Notes: generated by a model from the sequence alone, not told the origin. A stretch of 64,000 bases of DNA from Rhodoferax fermentans (GCF_002017865.1 NZ_MTJN01000002.1:1240001-1304000); one strand, 5' to 3'; counted from the stretch's first letter, positions 37,362 through 51,637 are shown. Numbers and translations: made by a program.

Positions 37362-38018
37362 TTACCCCTTGCTGGCCTTGGTGTCGCCAGCGGCATTGGA
37401 TTTGTTGCGCTCACTCAGGGTGGCGATCAGGCCGTCAATGCCTTTGGCATTGATTTCCTGCGAAAACTGGCTGCGGTAGGTGTCCACCAGCCAGACACCC
37501 AGCACGTTGAGGTTAAAAATCTTCCAGCCAGCGCCCTCACCCGGGGTTTTTTCCAGGCGGTAGTCCAGTTGCACCGGGTCACCACGGCCATGGATCAGGG
37601 TGCGCACAATCACTTCCTTGTCGTCTGGCGCATAGCGCATCGGTTTGATGCTGAATGTCAGGTTTTTGGCCTGGCTCATGGCGCCGGAATAGGTACGCAC
37701 CAGCAGGGTCTTGAACTCGGCCTGCAACCGTGCGCGCTGCTCAGGTGTGGCCTGGCGCCAGGCGGGGCCCACGGCGGAGGCAGTCATGCGCTGAAAGTTC
37801 AGGTTGGGCATGATCTTCTGGTCCAGCAACTGCATGATGCGCGCCACATCACCGGACTGCACCGCTTTGTCTGACTGGATCAGGTCAATGGCCTCTTTGG
37901 TCAGCCGCTGGATCAGCGCGTCAGGGGCTTCGTCAGCCGCCCAGGCCGAGCCAACATGCCAACCCAGAAGGGTGGTACCGATCAAAGGCAGGCTACTCAG
38001 CAAAAAACGTCGTTTCAT
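37362..38018 (-). CDS. mlaC: Phospholipid-binding protein MlaC
   Basis: The 218-residue periplasmic shuttle of the Mla pathway, carrying phospholipid between the MlaA and MlaFEDB complexes. It has a signal peptide (MKRRFLLSS to about Ala28), the AxGPAWRxAT(P) region and the VxTLIHGRGDPVQLDYRL strands of Tol-Tol-Ttg2 family proteins. ATG 38018 is chosen, as the signal peptide begins there. Confidence 0.94.
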   Translation of the reverse strand: MKRRFLLSSLPLIGTTLLGWHVGSAWAADEAPDALIQRLTKEAIDLIQSDKAVQSGDVARIMQLLDQKIMPNLNFQRMTASAVGPAWRQATPEQRARLQAEFKTLLVRTYSGAMSQAKNLTFSIKPMRYAPDDKEVIVRTLIHGRGDPVQLDYRLEKTPGEGAGWKIFNLNVLGVWLVDTYRSQFSQEINAKGIDGLIATLSERNKSNAAGDTKASKG

Positions 38019-38036
38019 CGTGATTCCATCCAAAAT

Positions 38037-38795
38037 TTATTGACCAGTCGCATCGTTGGCAGGCACATAAGCGTCTTCATCCGGCGGGTTGCCGTCATAC
38101 ACCTGGTTGCGCCTGCGTTGCAAATACGCATCGCGGGTAAAAGCATAGGGGTCCAGGGCCACTTCGTCGAGCATGCGCGAAGCATCCAGCAACTGCGAGC
38201 GCCGGTCCACCAGGTTCAGGACCGTGGCTGAATTGCGCGTGGGCACATGGTCCACATGCGACACCACATTGCCCGTCATGTCCACCGGCAAGGCGGCAGT
38301 GTCACGCACCGTGGAGGGCCCTACAAAAGGCAAAACCATGTAGGGGCCGGCACCCACACCCCAGCGCCCCAGGGTCTGGCCAAAGTCTTCGGTGTGGCGC
38401 TCGATACGCATCTCGCTGGCGATGTCGATCAGACCACCCAGACCAAACACGGTGTTCACCCCAAAACGCACGATGCTGTTGCCAGCACCCTCACCCTTGA
38501 GCTGCAGCGTGTTGTTCACAAACGACCACAGGTCTTGCAAGTTGTAGAAAAAATTGCTGACGCCGGTGCGCACGGGTGATGGCAAGACGTCGCGGTAAGC
38601 GGTCGCCACCGGTTTGATCACCGCACGGTCAACCGCATCGTTGAAACCGTAGACACCGCGATTGAATGGCTCCATCGGGTCGCGCGGGTTGGCATTGGGG
38701 CCGGTGGCGCAAGCGCTGAGCAACAACACCGCCGCCACCAGCATCAAGCGGGTGGTGAAACGCGGGGTTCCCTGAGTGATTTTTTTTGTATTCAT
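38037..38795 (-). CDS. mlaA: Outer-membrane lipoprotein MlaA (VacJ)
   Basis: A 252-residue lipoprotein (lipobox LLLSAC, Cys29) that removes misplaced phospholipids from the outer leaflet. The MlaA signature DPMEPFNRGVYGFNDAVDR, and GRWGVGAGPYMVLPFVGPS, are intact. In E. coli mlaA is separate; here, as in many betaproteobacteria, it is inside the mla operon. Confidence 0.96.
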   Translation of the reverse strand: MNTKKITQGTPRFTTRLMLVAAVLLLSACATGPNANPRDPMEPFNRGVYGFNDAVDRAVIKPVATAYRDVLPSPVRTGVSNFFYNLQDLWSFVNNTLQLKGEGAGNSIVRFGVNTVFGLGGLIDIASEMRIERHTEDFGQTLGRWGVGAGPYMVLPFVGPSTVRDTAALPVDMTGNVVSHVDHVPTRNSATVLNLVDRRSQLLDASRMLDEVALDPYAFTRDAYLQRRRNQVYDGNPPDEDAYVPANDATGQ

Positions 38796-38815
38796 GCTTG
38801 GAGCTGTCCCTTCAA

Positions 38816-39295
38816 CTATTTGCTGGTTTCAGGCGCCGCAGGTTCTGCTGCTTTGCTGTACAGAAACTGGCTGATCAGATTCTCCAGCACCACGGCCGAT
38901 TGGGTGCTGGAGATGACGTCTCCTTTTGCCAAGTTTTTATCATCTGCACCGGCTTCGATGCCCAGATACTGGTCACCCAGCAGGCCACTGGTCAGGATCT
39001 TGAGCGAACTGTCCTTGGGAAACACATACCGGTCTTCCAATGCCAGGGTGACACGGGCCTGGAACGACTTGTCGTCAAACGCGATGTCTTCCACCCGGCC
39101 CACCACCACACCGGCACTTTTGACCGCCGCCTTGGGCTTGAGGCCACCAATGTTGTCAAACTTGGCGGTCACCATGTAAGTCTTCTGGAAATTGAGGCTC
39201 AGCAAATTGGCCGACTGCAGTGCCAGAAACAGAATTGCGACCGCACCCAGCAGCACAAACATCCCCACCCAGACATCATTCTTTGAACGTTGCAT
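38816..39295 (-). CDS. mlaD: Phospholipid transport substrate-binding subunit MlaD
   Basis: A 159-residue MCE-domain protein with an N-terminal membrane anchor (about residues 8-28), then the MCE domain with KFDNIGGLKPKAAVKSAGVVVGRV and LTSGLLGDQYLGIE. MlaD forms the hexameric ring on MlaE. It lies between mlaE and mlaA. Confidence 0.95.
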   Translation of the reverse strand: MQRSKNDVWVGMFVLLGAVAILFLALQSANLLSLNFQKTYMVTAKFDNIGGLKPKAAVKSAGVVVGRVEDIAFDDKSFQARVTLALEDRYVFPKDSSLKILTSGLLGDQYLGIEAGADDKNLAKGDVISSTQSAVVLENLISQFLYSKAAEPAAPETSK

Positions 39296-39379
39296 TCAAA
39301 CCCCTTCTTTCTTATTGGTTAACACTCGGTGTCGTGTGCTGCGATCGTGCTGCAGCCCCACACACCTGTTGTGCATTTG

Positions 39380-40162
39380 TCATACCGTGAACATCATCGC
39401 GGTCAGGATGAAGTCCAGGCCCAGTACCGTCAGCGACGCCATCACCACCGTGCGGGTGGTGGCCTTGGCCACACCTTCGGGCGTGGCCTGCGCGTTGTAA
39501 CCCTGCAGCAGCGCAATAAAGGTCACCGCCACCCCAAACACAATACTCTTGATGACGCCGTTGCCCAGGTCCTGGAACACATCCACACCACCCTGGATCT
39601 GGCTCCAGAAGGCGCCACCATCCACCCCGATCATCAACACCCCCACCACCCAGCCACCAATGACACCGGTGGCGCTGAACATGGCCGCCAGCAGCGGCAT
39701 GGTGATCACACCGGCCCAGAAACGTGGCGCCAGCACCCGCTCAATCGGGTCGACCGCCATCATTTCCATCACACTGATCTGCTCACCGGCTTTCATCAAG
39801 CCGATTTCAGCGGTCAGCGAGGTACCGGCACGCCCGGCAAACAGCAGGGCTGACACCACCGGCCCGAGTTCACGCAACAGGCTCAGGGTCACCATCAAGC
39901 CTAACGACTCGGCGGAGCCATAACGTTTCAAAACGTAATAACCCTGCAGCCCGAACACAAATCCGACAAACAGCCCGGCCACCGTGATGATCGGCAGGGA
40001 ATAGTTGCCCAAAAAATGGATCTGGTCACGCACCAGCACATTGCGTTTGAACGCGTAACCCACCGTTGCCAGCAGCCGGCCAAACAGGCGTGCCGCATAA
40101 CCCATGGCATCCAGATGCCTGCGCACAGCAAAACCAATGTCTTTGGGCTGGTACCAACTCAT
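39380..40162 (-). CDS. mlaE: Phospholipid transport permease MlaE
   Basis: The 260-residue integral membrane permease with the family motifs ELGPVVSALLFAGRAGTSL and GEQISVMEMMAVDPIERVLAPRF, and about five membrane segments. It overlaps mlaF by 4 bp. Confidence 0.96.
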   Translation of the reverse strand: MSWYQPKDIGFAVRRHLDAMGYAARLFGRLLATVGYAFKRNVLVRDQIHFLGNYSLPIITVAGLFVGFVFGLQGYYVLKRYGSAESLGLMVTLSLLRELGPVVSALLFAGRAGTSLTAEIGLMKAGEQISVMEMMAVDPIERVLAPRFWAGVITMPLLAAMFSATGVIGGWVVGVLMIGVDGGAFWSQIQGGVDVFQDLGNGVIKSIVFGVAVTFIALLQGYNAQATPEGVAKATTRTVVMASLTVLGLDFILTAMMFTV

Positions 40163-40977
40163 GCCTGCACCTCGCCACCAAAATCCTGTTTCACACTGGG
40201 CCCCGGGTAATGGAAATGCACCGGCCCTTCTGGCAAGGCGTGGACATATTGGTGCACCAGCGGGTCGGTGCTGTGGCGCACCTCATCGGGCGTGCCCTGG
40301 GTCGCGATTTTGCCGTTGGCCAAAATGATCACCTGATCCGCAATCGCAAAGGTCTGCTCCAGATCGTGCGAGACAAAAATGCTGGTCAGGCCCATGGCGT
40401 CGTTGAGCTCCCGGATCAGCGTCGCGGCTGTGCCCAACGAGATCGGATCCAAACCGGCAAAGGGTTCGTCGTACATCACCAGCTCCGGGTCAAGCGCAAT
40501 GGCACGCGCCATGGCAACACGCCGCGCCATACCACCCGACAGGTCACTGGGCATCAAATCGCGTGCGCCACGCAAGCCCACGGCATTGAGTTTCATCAGC
40601 ACGATGTCTCGGATCAGGGCATCCGACAGATCGGTGTGTTCACGCAGCGGAAAGGCCACGTTTTCAAACACACTGAGGTCGGCAAACAGGGCGCCAAACT
40701 GGAACAACATACCCATGCGCCGCCGCGCCGTGTACAACTCGGCCTGGGTCATGTGGGTCACATCCTGCCCGTCAAACAGGGCCTGGCCTTGTTGCGCACA
40801 GATCTGGCCACCAATCAGGCGCAGGATGGTGGTTTTGCCACCGCCCGAGGCGCCCATCAAGGCCGTGACCTTGCCACGCGGGATGTCCAGCGAAATATCG
40901 TCCAGGATCACACGTTCACCGTAGCCGAAGCTCAGGTGACGTATTTCAACCAGTGAATGTGAAGAAGTGGCGGTCAT
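40159..40977 (-). CDS. mlaF: Phospholipid transport ATPase MlaF
   Basis: The 272-residue ATPase of the MlaFEDB complex: Walker A GASGGGKTT, signature DLSGGMARR, Walker B ELVMYDEPFAGLDP and H-loop SHDLEQ. First gene of the mla operon; the 88-bp gap to gltD must hold its promoter, though I see no clear hexamers. Confidence 0.95.
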   Translation of the reverse strand: MTATSSHSLVEIRHLSFGYGERVILDDISLDIPRGKVTALMGASGGGKTTILRLIGGQICAQQGQALFDGQDVTHMTQAELYTARRRMGMLFQFGALFADLSVFENVAFPLREHTDLSDALIRDIVLMKLNAVGLRGARDLMPSDLSGGMARRVAMARAIALDPELVMYDEPFAGLDPISLGTAATLIRELNDAMGLTSIFVSHDLEQTFAIADQVIILANGKIATQGTPDEVRHSTDPLVHQYVHALPEGPVHFHYPGPSVKQDFGGEVQA

Positions 40978-41065
40978 GGGTCTTGGGGTCGGGGTAAACC
41001 CGAACCCTTGATCATAAAGGAAAGCCCCTGGGGCCGCCTGGCCACACCTGGTCGCGGTCTGCCAC

Positions 41066-42532
41066 TCAACGTGGCAGGTCGCTGAAACCCATCAAAAACT
41101 CGTCGATGGCGCGGGCTGCCTGGCGGCCTTCGCGGATGGCCCACACCACCAGGCTCTGCCCCCGGCGCACATCGCCAGCGGCAAACACCTTGGGCACATT
41201 GGTGGCGTAACCGCCCACAAAGTCGGTGCTGGCCTTGGCGTTGCCACGGGCGTCCTTCTCGATACCAAAGGCATCCAGCACGGTGGCAACCGGGTTGACA
41301 AAACCCATGGCCAGCAGCACCAGATCGGCCTGGTAGGTCTTTTCGGTGCCGGGAATTTCGACCATCTTGCCGTCTTTGAGTTCGATGTGAACCGTCTTCA
41401 AGCCGGTGAGTTTGCCTTTTTCACCGATGAATTCCTTGGTGGAGATGGCGAACTCGCGGGTGCAACCCTCGTCGTGGCTGGAGCTGGTACGCATCTTCAT
41501 CGGCCAGTAGGGCCAGGTCATCGGGCGGTTTTCTTGCGCCGGGGGCTGTGGCATCACCTCAAACTGGGTGACACTGACCGCACCATGGCGGTTGCTGGTG
41601 CCCACACAGTCTGAGCCGGTGTCACCGCCACCAATCACGATCACATGTTTGCCGTCGGCGCGTAACTGGTTTTTTAACTTGTCGCCCGCATTGACCTTGT
41701 TTTGCTGCGGCAGGAATTCCATCGCAAAGTGGACCCCGTCGAGATCGCGCCCAGGCACTGGCAAATCACGCGACTGTTCCGAACCACCGGACAGCAGCAC
41801 CGCATCAAACTCGGCCTGCAGCTGCGCGGATGAAACGGTTTCCTTGGCCCAGTTGGTGACCTTGCTGCCCTTGGGCAGTGCGCCCACCAGCACACCGGTG
41901 CGGATCGTCACACCTTCAAGCTTGAGTTGCTCGACCCGGCGGTCAATGTGTGACTTCTCCATCTTGAAGTCCGGAATGCCATAACGCAGCAGACCACCGA
42001 CGCGGTCGTTTTTCTCGAACAGGGTCACATCGTGGCCCACGCGTGCGAGCTGCTGCGCCGCCGCCATGCCAGCCGGGCCGGAGCCCACCACCGCGACTTT
42101 TTTGCCGGTCTTGTGTTTGGCAGGTTGGGGTTTGACCCAGCCCTCGGCCCAAGCCCGGTCAATGATGGCGTGTTCAATCGACTTGATGCCGACCGCGTCA
42201 TCGTTGACATTGAGCACACAGGCCGCTTCACACGGCGCCGGGCAGATGCGCCCGGTGAACTCGGGGAAGTTGTTGGTGCTGTGCAACACGTCGATGGCGT
42301 TTTGCCAGTCGGCTTGGTACACCAGATCGTTGAAGTCCGGGATGATGTTGTTGACCGGGCAGCCGTTGTTGCAGAACGGCGTGCCGCAATCCATACAACG
42401 GGCGGCCTGGGTTTTGGCCTGGGTGTCGTCCAGACCAATCACAAACTCTTTGTAATTCTTCAAGCGCTCGGGCACCGGCTTGTAGCCCTCTTCGATGCGC
42501 TCGTATTCCATGAAACCAGTGACTTTTCCCAT
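41066..42532 (-). CDS. gltD: Glutamate synthase small subunit
   Basis: The 488-residue beta subunit of NADPH-dependent glutamate synthase. The N-terminal cysteine clusters ([14 protein letters not shown] and CPAPCEAAC) hold 4Fe-4S centres; two Rossmann folds follow ([13 protein letters not shown] for FAD and [13 protein letters not shown] for NADPH). It starts 27 bp after gltB on the same transcript. Confidence 0.97.
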   Translation of the reverse strand: MGKVTGFMEYERIEEGYKPVPERLKNYKEFVIGLDDTQAKTQAARCMDCGTPFCNNGCPVNNIIPDFNDLVYQADWQNAIDVLHSTNNFPEFTGRICPAPCEAACVLNVNDDAVGIKSIEHAIIDRAWAEGWVKPQPAKHKTGKKVAVVGSGPAGMAAAQQLARVGHDVTLFEKNDRVGGLLRYGIPDFKMEKSHIDRRVEQLKLEGVTIRTGVLVGALPKGSKVTNWAKETVSSAQLQAEFDAVLLSGGSEQSRDLPVPGRDLDGVHFAMEFLPQQNKVNAGDKLKNQLRADGKHVIVIGGGDTGSDCVGTSNRHGAVSVTQFEVMPQPPAQENRPMTWPYWPMKMRTSSSHDEGCTREFAISTKEFIGEKGKLTGLKTVHIELKDGKMVEIPGTEKTYQADLVLLAMGFVNPVATVLDAFGIEKDARGNAKASTDFVGGYATNVPKVFAAGDVRRGQSLVVWAIREGRQAARAIDEFLMGFSDLPR

Positions 42533-42559
42533 GATGTGTTCCTGATACGTTGGTCTGCT

Positions 42560-47290
<4,731 letters not shown>

Positions 47291-47324
47291 GGGGCGCGCT
47301 CCTAAAAGTATCGAAAAGGGCTTG

Positions 47325-47353
47325 ACTGTACCGCATTGCAACAAGGATGCCAA
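47325..47353 (-). promoter_or_regulatory. Sigma-70-type promoter of gltBD
   Basis: Minus-strand reading: -35 TTGGCA (47353-47348), 17-bp spacer, -10 TACAGT (47330-47325), giving a short leader of about 30 nt before the gltB ATG. Positions and spacing fit the consensus well. Confidence 0.6.
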
Positions 47354-47360
47354 AGCAATT

Positions 47361-47425
47361 AATAGGGGTCAGATCCCAATTACAAATTATCCTACTTTCA
47401 GAAAATTAAATTAGGGACACATTAA
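47361..47425. repeat. GGGGTCAGATCCC palindrome and AT-rich tail (REP-like)
   Basis: AATAGGGGTC-A-GATCCCAATT (47361-47381) is an imperfect palindrome (8 of 10 pairs). An AT-rich stretch with AAATTAGGGACAC (47407-47419) follows. Sequences of this GGGGTCAGA type are, from memory, often found beside RAYT transposases. It lies in the gltB-RAYT gap, next to repeat copy 9. Confidence 0.6.
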
Positions 47426-47430
47426 TAAAC

Positions 47431-47474
47431 ATAGCAATAATCTCTTTTAATTTAAGGGCCAGAGCCCTATTTGA
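47431..47474 (-). repeat. Dispersed palindromic repeat, copy 9, abutting the RAYT gene
   Basis: Minus-strand reading: TCAAATAGGGCTCTGGCCCTT, then AAATTAAAAGAG and ATTATTGCTATG. The left part is consensus-like and the right arm degraded. The RAYT stop codon TAG lies within its CAAATAG start. Confidence 0.6.
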
Positions 47475-48171
47475 TGATTATTTTGGGGGCGGAAACGGGT
47501 CGCCCGGCGGCTTTTTTGACCACACGACGCTCGGTGTGTTTTTGTAAATTAGCCACAAAATCCGGCTCACCCAGGGCCCAACCGGCCAAGGTGGACTCAG
47601 TCAGCGCCGCCTGTTGCACCGAGTTGATGCCTGAGCGCACCAACTCGGCGTAAGCGGATTCACGGGCAAACGGGGTGTTGCCCAGCTGCCAGAACAAGGC
47701 GTGCGGCGTGATCAGCCGATCCACCCGCTGCCCCAGGCAATGCCCATGGCTGGACCAGGGGTAGTCCTGGGCCTGCGCCACCAGACCGGCGCGCACCGGG
47801 TTGAGGTCCATGTAGACCATACAGGCCAGCAGATAACGCTCAGGCTGGATCACGGTTGAGCGGTAACGCCCTTCCCACAAGGTGCCGCTACGTTGCTGGT
47901 TTTGGTTGAAGTACCGCACATAACTGCGCCCCACGGCCTGCATCAGTTTGGGCAGACCGTCGGCGGTCTTGGGGGTGGCCAGCAGATGGAAGTGGTTGTC
48001 CATCAGCACATAGGCGTGGATCAACACCTCATAACGGGGTGCCTGTTGCGCCAGCAGGTCCAGCCAGAAACGGTAATCCGCCGCGCTGGCAAAAATGGCC
48101 TGGCGGTTGTTGCCACGCTGGATGATGTGGTGTGGCCAGCCCGGCAGGGTCAGGCGCGGCAGTCGGGCCAT
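47467..48171 (-). CDS. REP-associated tyrosine transposase (RAYT, TnpA_REP)
   Basis: A 234-residue Y1/HUH-type enzyme of the RAYT family, single-copy relatives of IS200/IS605 transposases that are thought to spread REP palindromes. Motifs: LPGWPHHIIQRGNNR, the HUH pair His60-Phe-His62 (DNHFHLLATP), the catalytic helix MQAVGRSYVRYFN (Tyr84 or Tyr87), GTLWEGRYRS, and YMDLNPVRAGLV. The frame is intact. Downstream lies a dispersed repeat copy and a GGGGTCAGA palindrome, so cis substrates are at hand. Confidence 0.9.
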   Translation of the reverse strand: MARLPRLTLPGWPHHIIQRGNNRQAIFASAADYRFWLDLLAQQAPRYEVLIHAYVLMDNHFHLLATPKTADGLPKLMQAVGRSYVRYFNQNQQRSGTLWEGRYRSTVIQPERYLLACMVYMDLNPVRAGLVAQAQDYPWSSHGHCLGQRVDRLITPHALFWQLGNTPFARESAYAELVRSGINSVQQAALTESTLAGWALGEPDFVANLQKHTERRVVKKAAGRPVSAPKIIIK

Positions 48172-48196
48172 GGCTCTGACAAAAACCGACCCGCGT

Positions 48197-48664
48197 TTAC
48201 TTGGGGGCCTTGGTCACACGCACCTTGCCGCCAGTGGTGACAATGATCACCGAGTCACCCGGCACCAGGGTTTCACTGCCCTTGGCCTGCACAATGGCGC
48301 GGCGTTCACCCCCTTTGAGCTGGATCAGCAGTTCATTGGCTTCTTCACGGGTGGCCATACGTTCGATGGTGTTGCCGGCCACGGCACCAGCCACGCCCAC
48401 CAGCAGGCCGATCACTTGGCTCTCACCGCCGCCAGCACCCCGGCTGGCGCCCGCCACCGCGCCGGTGACGCCACCCACGGCCGCACCAATACCGCTCTGG
48501 CTGCCATCCACGGTGACAGTGCGAATCGACAACAGCACCCCATCTTGCACTTGCGACATGCGCTGGGCATCACCGCGCTGGATCACGTCCGGGCTGCTGG
48601 TGGCGCAGGCGCCCAGGGCCAGCACCAAGGCGGTGGACAAACCCATTTTCATGAGTGTTTTCAT
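48197..48664 (-). CDS. Glycine-zipper lipoprotein (SlyB/PcP-like)
   Basis: A 155-residue lipoprotein (lipobox ALGAC, Cys20) with a central glycine-zipper region (residues of about 68-118, repeated G-A-V-x-G) that probably spans or associates with the outer membrane, like SlyB. ATG 48664 is chosen because the signal peptide starts there; the upstream open frame has no support. Confidence 0.84.
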   Translation of the reverse strand: MKTLMKMGLSTALVLALGACATSSPDVIQRGDAQRMSQVQDGVLLSIRTVTVDGSQSGIGAAVGGVTGAVAGASRGAGGGESQVIGLLVGVAGAVAGNTIERMATREEANELLIQLKGGERRAIVQAKGSETLVPGDSVIIVTTGGKVRVTKAPK

Positions 48665-48692
48665 GCTTCTCTCCAAAAAAACGCTTTCCCAT

Positions 48693-49700
48693 TCAAACCA
48701 CTTCGCCCAACAAAGGCGGCACGGCATTGTCCGGCAAGGATGTAAAGCGTGTATGAAGCAGGGACAGCAGGCCAAACTCGGCCAGCAGGCTGCGCAGCCG
48801 TTCGGCGCTGGCGCGTTTTCTGGCGCCGGTGTAACGCGCGATGATCAGCTCGTTTTTCATGCTGTGCTCCCAGCCCACCAGTTCGGTCACCGTGACCTGG
48901 TAACCACAGGCCTCCAGGTACAGGCAGCGCAGCACATTGGTGATCTGGCTGCCCATTTCGCGTGTGTGCAAGGGGTGGCGCCACAACTCGGCCAGCGGAG
49001 TGCGTGACAAAGACAGCGCCTTATGCTGGCTCAGCACCCGCGCCACCTCGGCCTGGCAGCAAGGCACCAGCACCATCACCCGCGCCCGTTTTTGCAGACC
49101 AAAAGCGATGGCATCGTCGGTGGCGCTGTCGCAGGCATGCAAAGCGGTGACCACGTCGATGCGCTCGGGCAAACGGCTTGACTCAGTCGACTCGGCCACC
49201 GTCAGGTTCAAAAAGGACATGCGCTCAAAACCCAGGCGGCTGGCCAGCGCCTGCGACTTCTCCACCAGCTCGGCGCGTGTCTCGATGCCGTAGATGTGGC
49301 CCAGGCCTTGCTGCCTGAAAAACAGGTCGTACAGGATGAAGCCCAGGTAGGACTTGCCCGCGCCGTGGTCAGCCAGGGTGAGCCCGGCGGGGCTGGTGTA
49401 AGCGCGGATGTCGTCCGTTGGGTTGGGCGCCCTCACCTGCTGCGCCAGCTCCAGCAACAGCTTTTCAATGAACTGGTAGAGGTGGTAGACCTGTTTAAGT
49501 TTGCGCCGCGAGTCCTGGTTGAGTTTGCCCTCGCGCGTGAGGATGTGTAACTCCTTAAGCAACTCGATCGACTGACCCGGGCGCAGTTCGTCGGCCAGGG
49601 GATGGGGACTGGGCGGCGTCGCGCCAGAACGGCCTGCGGCTCGCGCAGAAGGACGATCGCCCGGCTTTGGGCGGTGGGTGTCAGGGTGTTTGGAGGTCAT
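48693..49700 (-). CDS. Class I SAM-dependent methyltransferase, Methyltransf_32-like
   Basis: A 335-residue protein with a Rossmann methyltransferase core: LADHGAGKSYLGFILYDL takes the place of motif I, then HIYGIETRAELV, VTALHACDSATDDAIAF and VMVLVPCCQAEVAR. The HACD and PCCQ segments are typical of the GSTCD/Methyltransf_32 type, possibly acting on RNA. Start ATG 49700 gives a 20-bp overlap with the DUF1415 gene. Confidence 0.75.
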   Translation of the reverse strand: MTSKHPDTHRPKPGDRPSARAAGRSGATPPSPHPLADELRPGQSIELLKELHILTREGKLNQDSRRKLKQVYHLYQFIEKLLLELAQQVRAPNPTDDIRAYTSPAGLTLADHGAGKSYLGFILYDLFFRQQGLGHIYGIETRAELVEKSQALASRLGFERMSFLNLTVAESTESSRLPERIDVVTALHACDSATDDAIAFGLQKRARVMVLVPCCQAEVARVLSQHKALSLSRTPLAELWRHPLHTREMGSQITNVLRCLYLEACGYQVTVTELVGWEHSMKNELIIARYTGARKRASAERLRSLLAEFGLLSLLHTRFTSLPDNAVPPLLGEVV

Positions 49701-50286
49701 CCGGCGATGATGCCACGTCCTGCGTCGCCGCTGACGCCGGGCTGGCGTCCACCTGCAAGGCTTGCCAGCCTGCCAGACCGAGGTTCTCCATGGTCTGCAT
49801 ATTGGTCTCAAAAATCGTCTGCGGGTCGGGAAAAGCCGCCACCGCGCGGTCAATGCTTTCCTCGCGCAGCAAATGCAGGCTGGGGTAAGGTGATCGGTTG
49901 GTGAAGTTGGTGATGTCGTCCAGCTTGGTGCCGGCAAACTGGTACTGCGGGTGCAGGGAGGCGATCTGCAACACCCCGTCCAGATCCAGATCGACCAGCG
50001 CCTGATCAGCCAGGTCGAGGAAATCGTTGTAGTCCAGAAAGTCCTGCAAACATTCTGGCGCTATCAACAACGTAGTATCTCGCTCTTTGGCATCCAGGGC
50101 TTGAAGCTGTTTGAGCTCGTGAATCAGATCCACCAACAACGCCTCGGGTGTGGTGGCGTGGCTGACGGCGTAATGAACCTGGCGCTTGACATGCACACTC
50201 TTGGCAAACGGGCACAGGTTCAGGCCAATCACCGCGCGCTCCAGCCAGGCCACGGTATCGGCCACCACGGTTTGGTCATCCAACAT
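49681..50286 (-). CDS. DUF1415 domain-containing protein
   Basis: A 201-residue protein of the DUF1415 family: WLERAVIGLNLCPFAK at the N-terminus, FLDYNDFLDLAD in the middle, and IASFHPQYQFAGT-like (here IASLHPQYQFAGT) and NRSPYPSLHLLREESI motifs. No function is known. It lies downstream of dgt and overlaps the methyltransferase gene. Confidence 0.85.
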   Translation of the reverse strand: MLDDQTVVADTVAWLERAVIGLNLCPFAKSVHVKRQVHYAVSHATTPEALLVDLIHELKQLQALDAKERDTTLLIAPECLQDFLDYNDFLDLADQALVDLDLDGVLQIASLHPQYQFAGTKLDDITNFTNRSPYPSLHLLREESIDRAVAAFPDPQTIFETNMQTMENLGLAGWQALQVDASPASAATQDVASSPDDLQTP

Positions 50287-50379
50287 GTGTGTTCTCCTGA
50301 AGGCTTAGGCTGGCTGCGACCTGGCGCTCAAAAAACTGCGGCCTGCTGCGCGGCCGCGCTGGTTGTGCAGTGGCAGGCA

Positions 50380-51588
50380 TCATGACAGCAGCCGCTTTCC
50401 GGTCAGGCGCTCATGCTCACGCAGGGCAAAACGGTCGGTCATGCCGGCGATGTAGTCGGCCACCACCCGCGCGGTCAGGCGCGGGCCATCTGCCGACACA
50501 TCGGTTACCGCCTGATGGGCTTGTTGGATGTGGTGCTGGTACGACTCGGGCAACTCATCGGGCGAACAGGTGTAAGCAGCAAACAGCTCGGTCACCACCA
50601 CCCGCGCCTGGCCGGTGGTGTGGGCCACCTGCGGATGTCGGTACAGCTGTTCCAACAAAAAGGCCTTGAGGGCTTTGGATTGCGCGCGCATCTCCGGGCC
50701 AAATTGCACCAGCGGTGGCAAGGCCCGCACGGCTTGCACATCGGCAGGTTGAGCTGCGTCCAACGCGGCCTGGGTGGCGGCAATCACGTCATAAATCTGG
50801 CTGCTGAGCATGCGCCGGATCGACTCGTACAACAGGCGCCGTCCCTGGTGCCGCTGACCCAGCTGGGGATGCTCTTTGAGCGCCTGCAGCCGGAATTGCT
50901 CAAACAGCGTCAGCGCCTGCAGCTGCTCCAGCGTGATCAGGCCCGAGCGCACACCATCGTCGATGTCATGGGCGTTGTAGGCAATCTCGTCGGCCAGGTT
51001 GCACAGCTGGGCTTCCAGGCTGGGCTGCTGGTGTACCAGAAAACGGTGGCCCACACCGCCGGGCTCGGCGCGCTCCAGGACTTCGGCATCCCGCCGCGAG
51101 CAGTGTTTGAGAATGCCTTCGCGGGTCTCGAACGTGAGGTTCAGCCCGTCAAATTCAGGGTAGCGCTCTTCAAGCAGGTCGACGATGCGCAGGCTTTGCA
51201 GGTTGTGCTCGAAACCACCAAACTCGGCCATGCAGGCGTTGAGCGCGTCCTGCCCCGCGTGGCCAAACGGGGTGTGCCCGACGTCATGCACCAGCGCAAT
51301 GGTTTCCACCAGGTCCTCGTTGAGGCCCAGCGTGCGCGCCACCGAGCGCCCGAGCTGCGCCACTTCCAGCGAATGCGTCAAGCGGGTGCGAAACAGGTCC
51401 CCTTCGTGGTTCAGGAACACCTGGGTTTTGTAGACCAGCCGCCGAAACGCGGTGCTGTGCACAATGCGGTCGCGGTCACGCTGGTACTCGGTGCGCGTGG
51501 GCGCGGGCGGCTGCGCAAAGCGCCGACCACGTGACTTGGCCGGGTCACAGGCGTACGGTGCCAGCACCATGTTTGTATGAGAAATCAT
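50380..51588 (-). CDS. dgt: Deoxyguanosinetriphosphate triphosphohydrolase-like protein
   Basis: A 402-residue HD-domain protein of the dGTPase family, which releases triphosphate from dNTPs. The HD motif ALVHDVGHTPFGHAGQ, the early RDRDRIVHSTAFRRLVYKTQVF and LTHSLEVAQ segments, and ADEIAYNAHDIDDG are all present. It follows aroB, a common order in Burkholderiales. Confidence 0.93.
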   Translation of the reverse strand: MISHTNMVLAPYACDPAKSRGRRFAQPPAPTRTEYQRDRDRIVHSTAFRRLVYKTQVFLNHEGDLFRTRLTHSLEVAQLGRSVARTLGLNEDLVETIALVHDVGHTPFGHAGQDALNACMAEFGGFEHNLQSLRIVDLLEERYPEFDGLNLTFETREGILKHCSRRDAEVLERAEPGGVGHRFLVHQQPSLEAQLCNLADEIAYNAHDIDDGVRSGLITLEQLQALTLFEQFRLQALKEHPQLGQRHQGRRLLYESIRRMLSSQIYDVIAATQAALDAAQPADVQAVRALPPLVQFGPEMRAQSKALKAFLLEQLYRHPQVAHTTGQARVVVTELFAAYTCSPDELPESYQHHIQQAHQAVTDVSADGPRLTARVVADYIAGMTDRFALREHERLTGKRLLS

Positions 51589-51589
51589 G

Positions 51590-51630
51590 CTCTAGCCCTT
51601 GTAAATAAAGGGCACATTGCTATCGTTTCA
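51590..51630 (+). repeat. Dispersed palindromic repeat, copy 10
   Basis: CTCTAGCCCTTGTAAATA, AAGGGCACATTGCTATCG. It begins one base upstream of the dgt start codon and fills most of the gap to aroB. Confidence 0.75.
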
Positions 51631-51637
51631 GGGACTG

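Noticed and set aside
40990..41050. GCCCCTGGGGC near the mla-gltD gap as a terminator
   Set aside because: The stem is only 4-5 bp with almost no loop and no T-run.
50040..50090. GCGCTATCAACAACGTAGTATC in the DUF1415 gene as a repeat copy
   Set aside because: Hairpin arms are missing and the coded segment is conserved family sequence.
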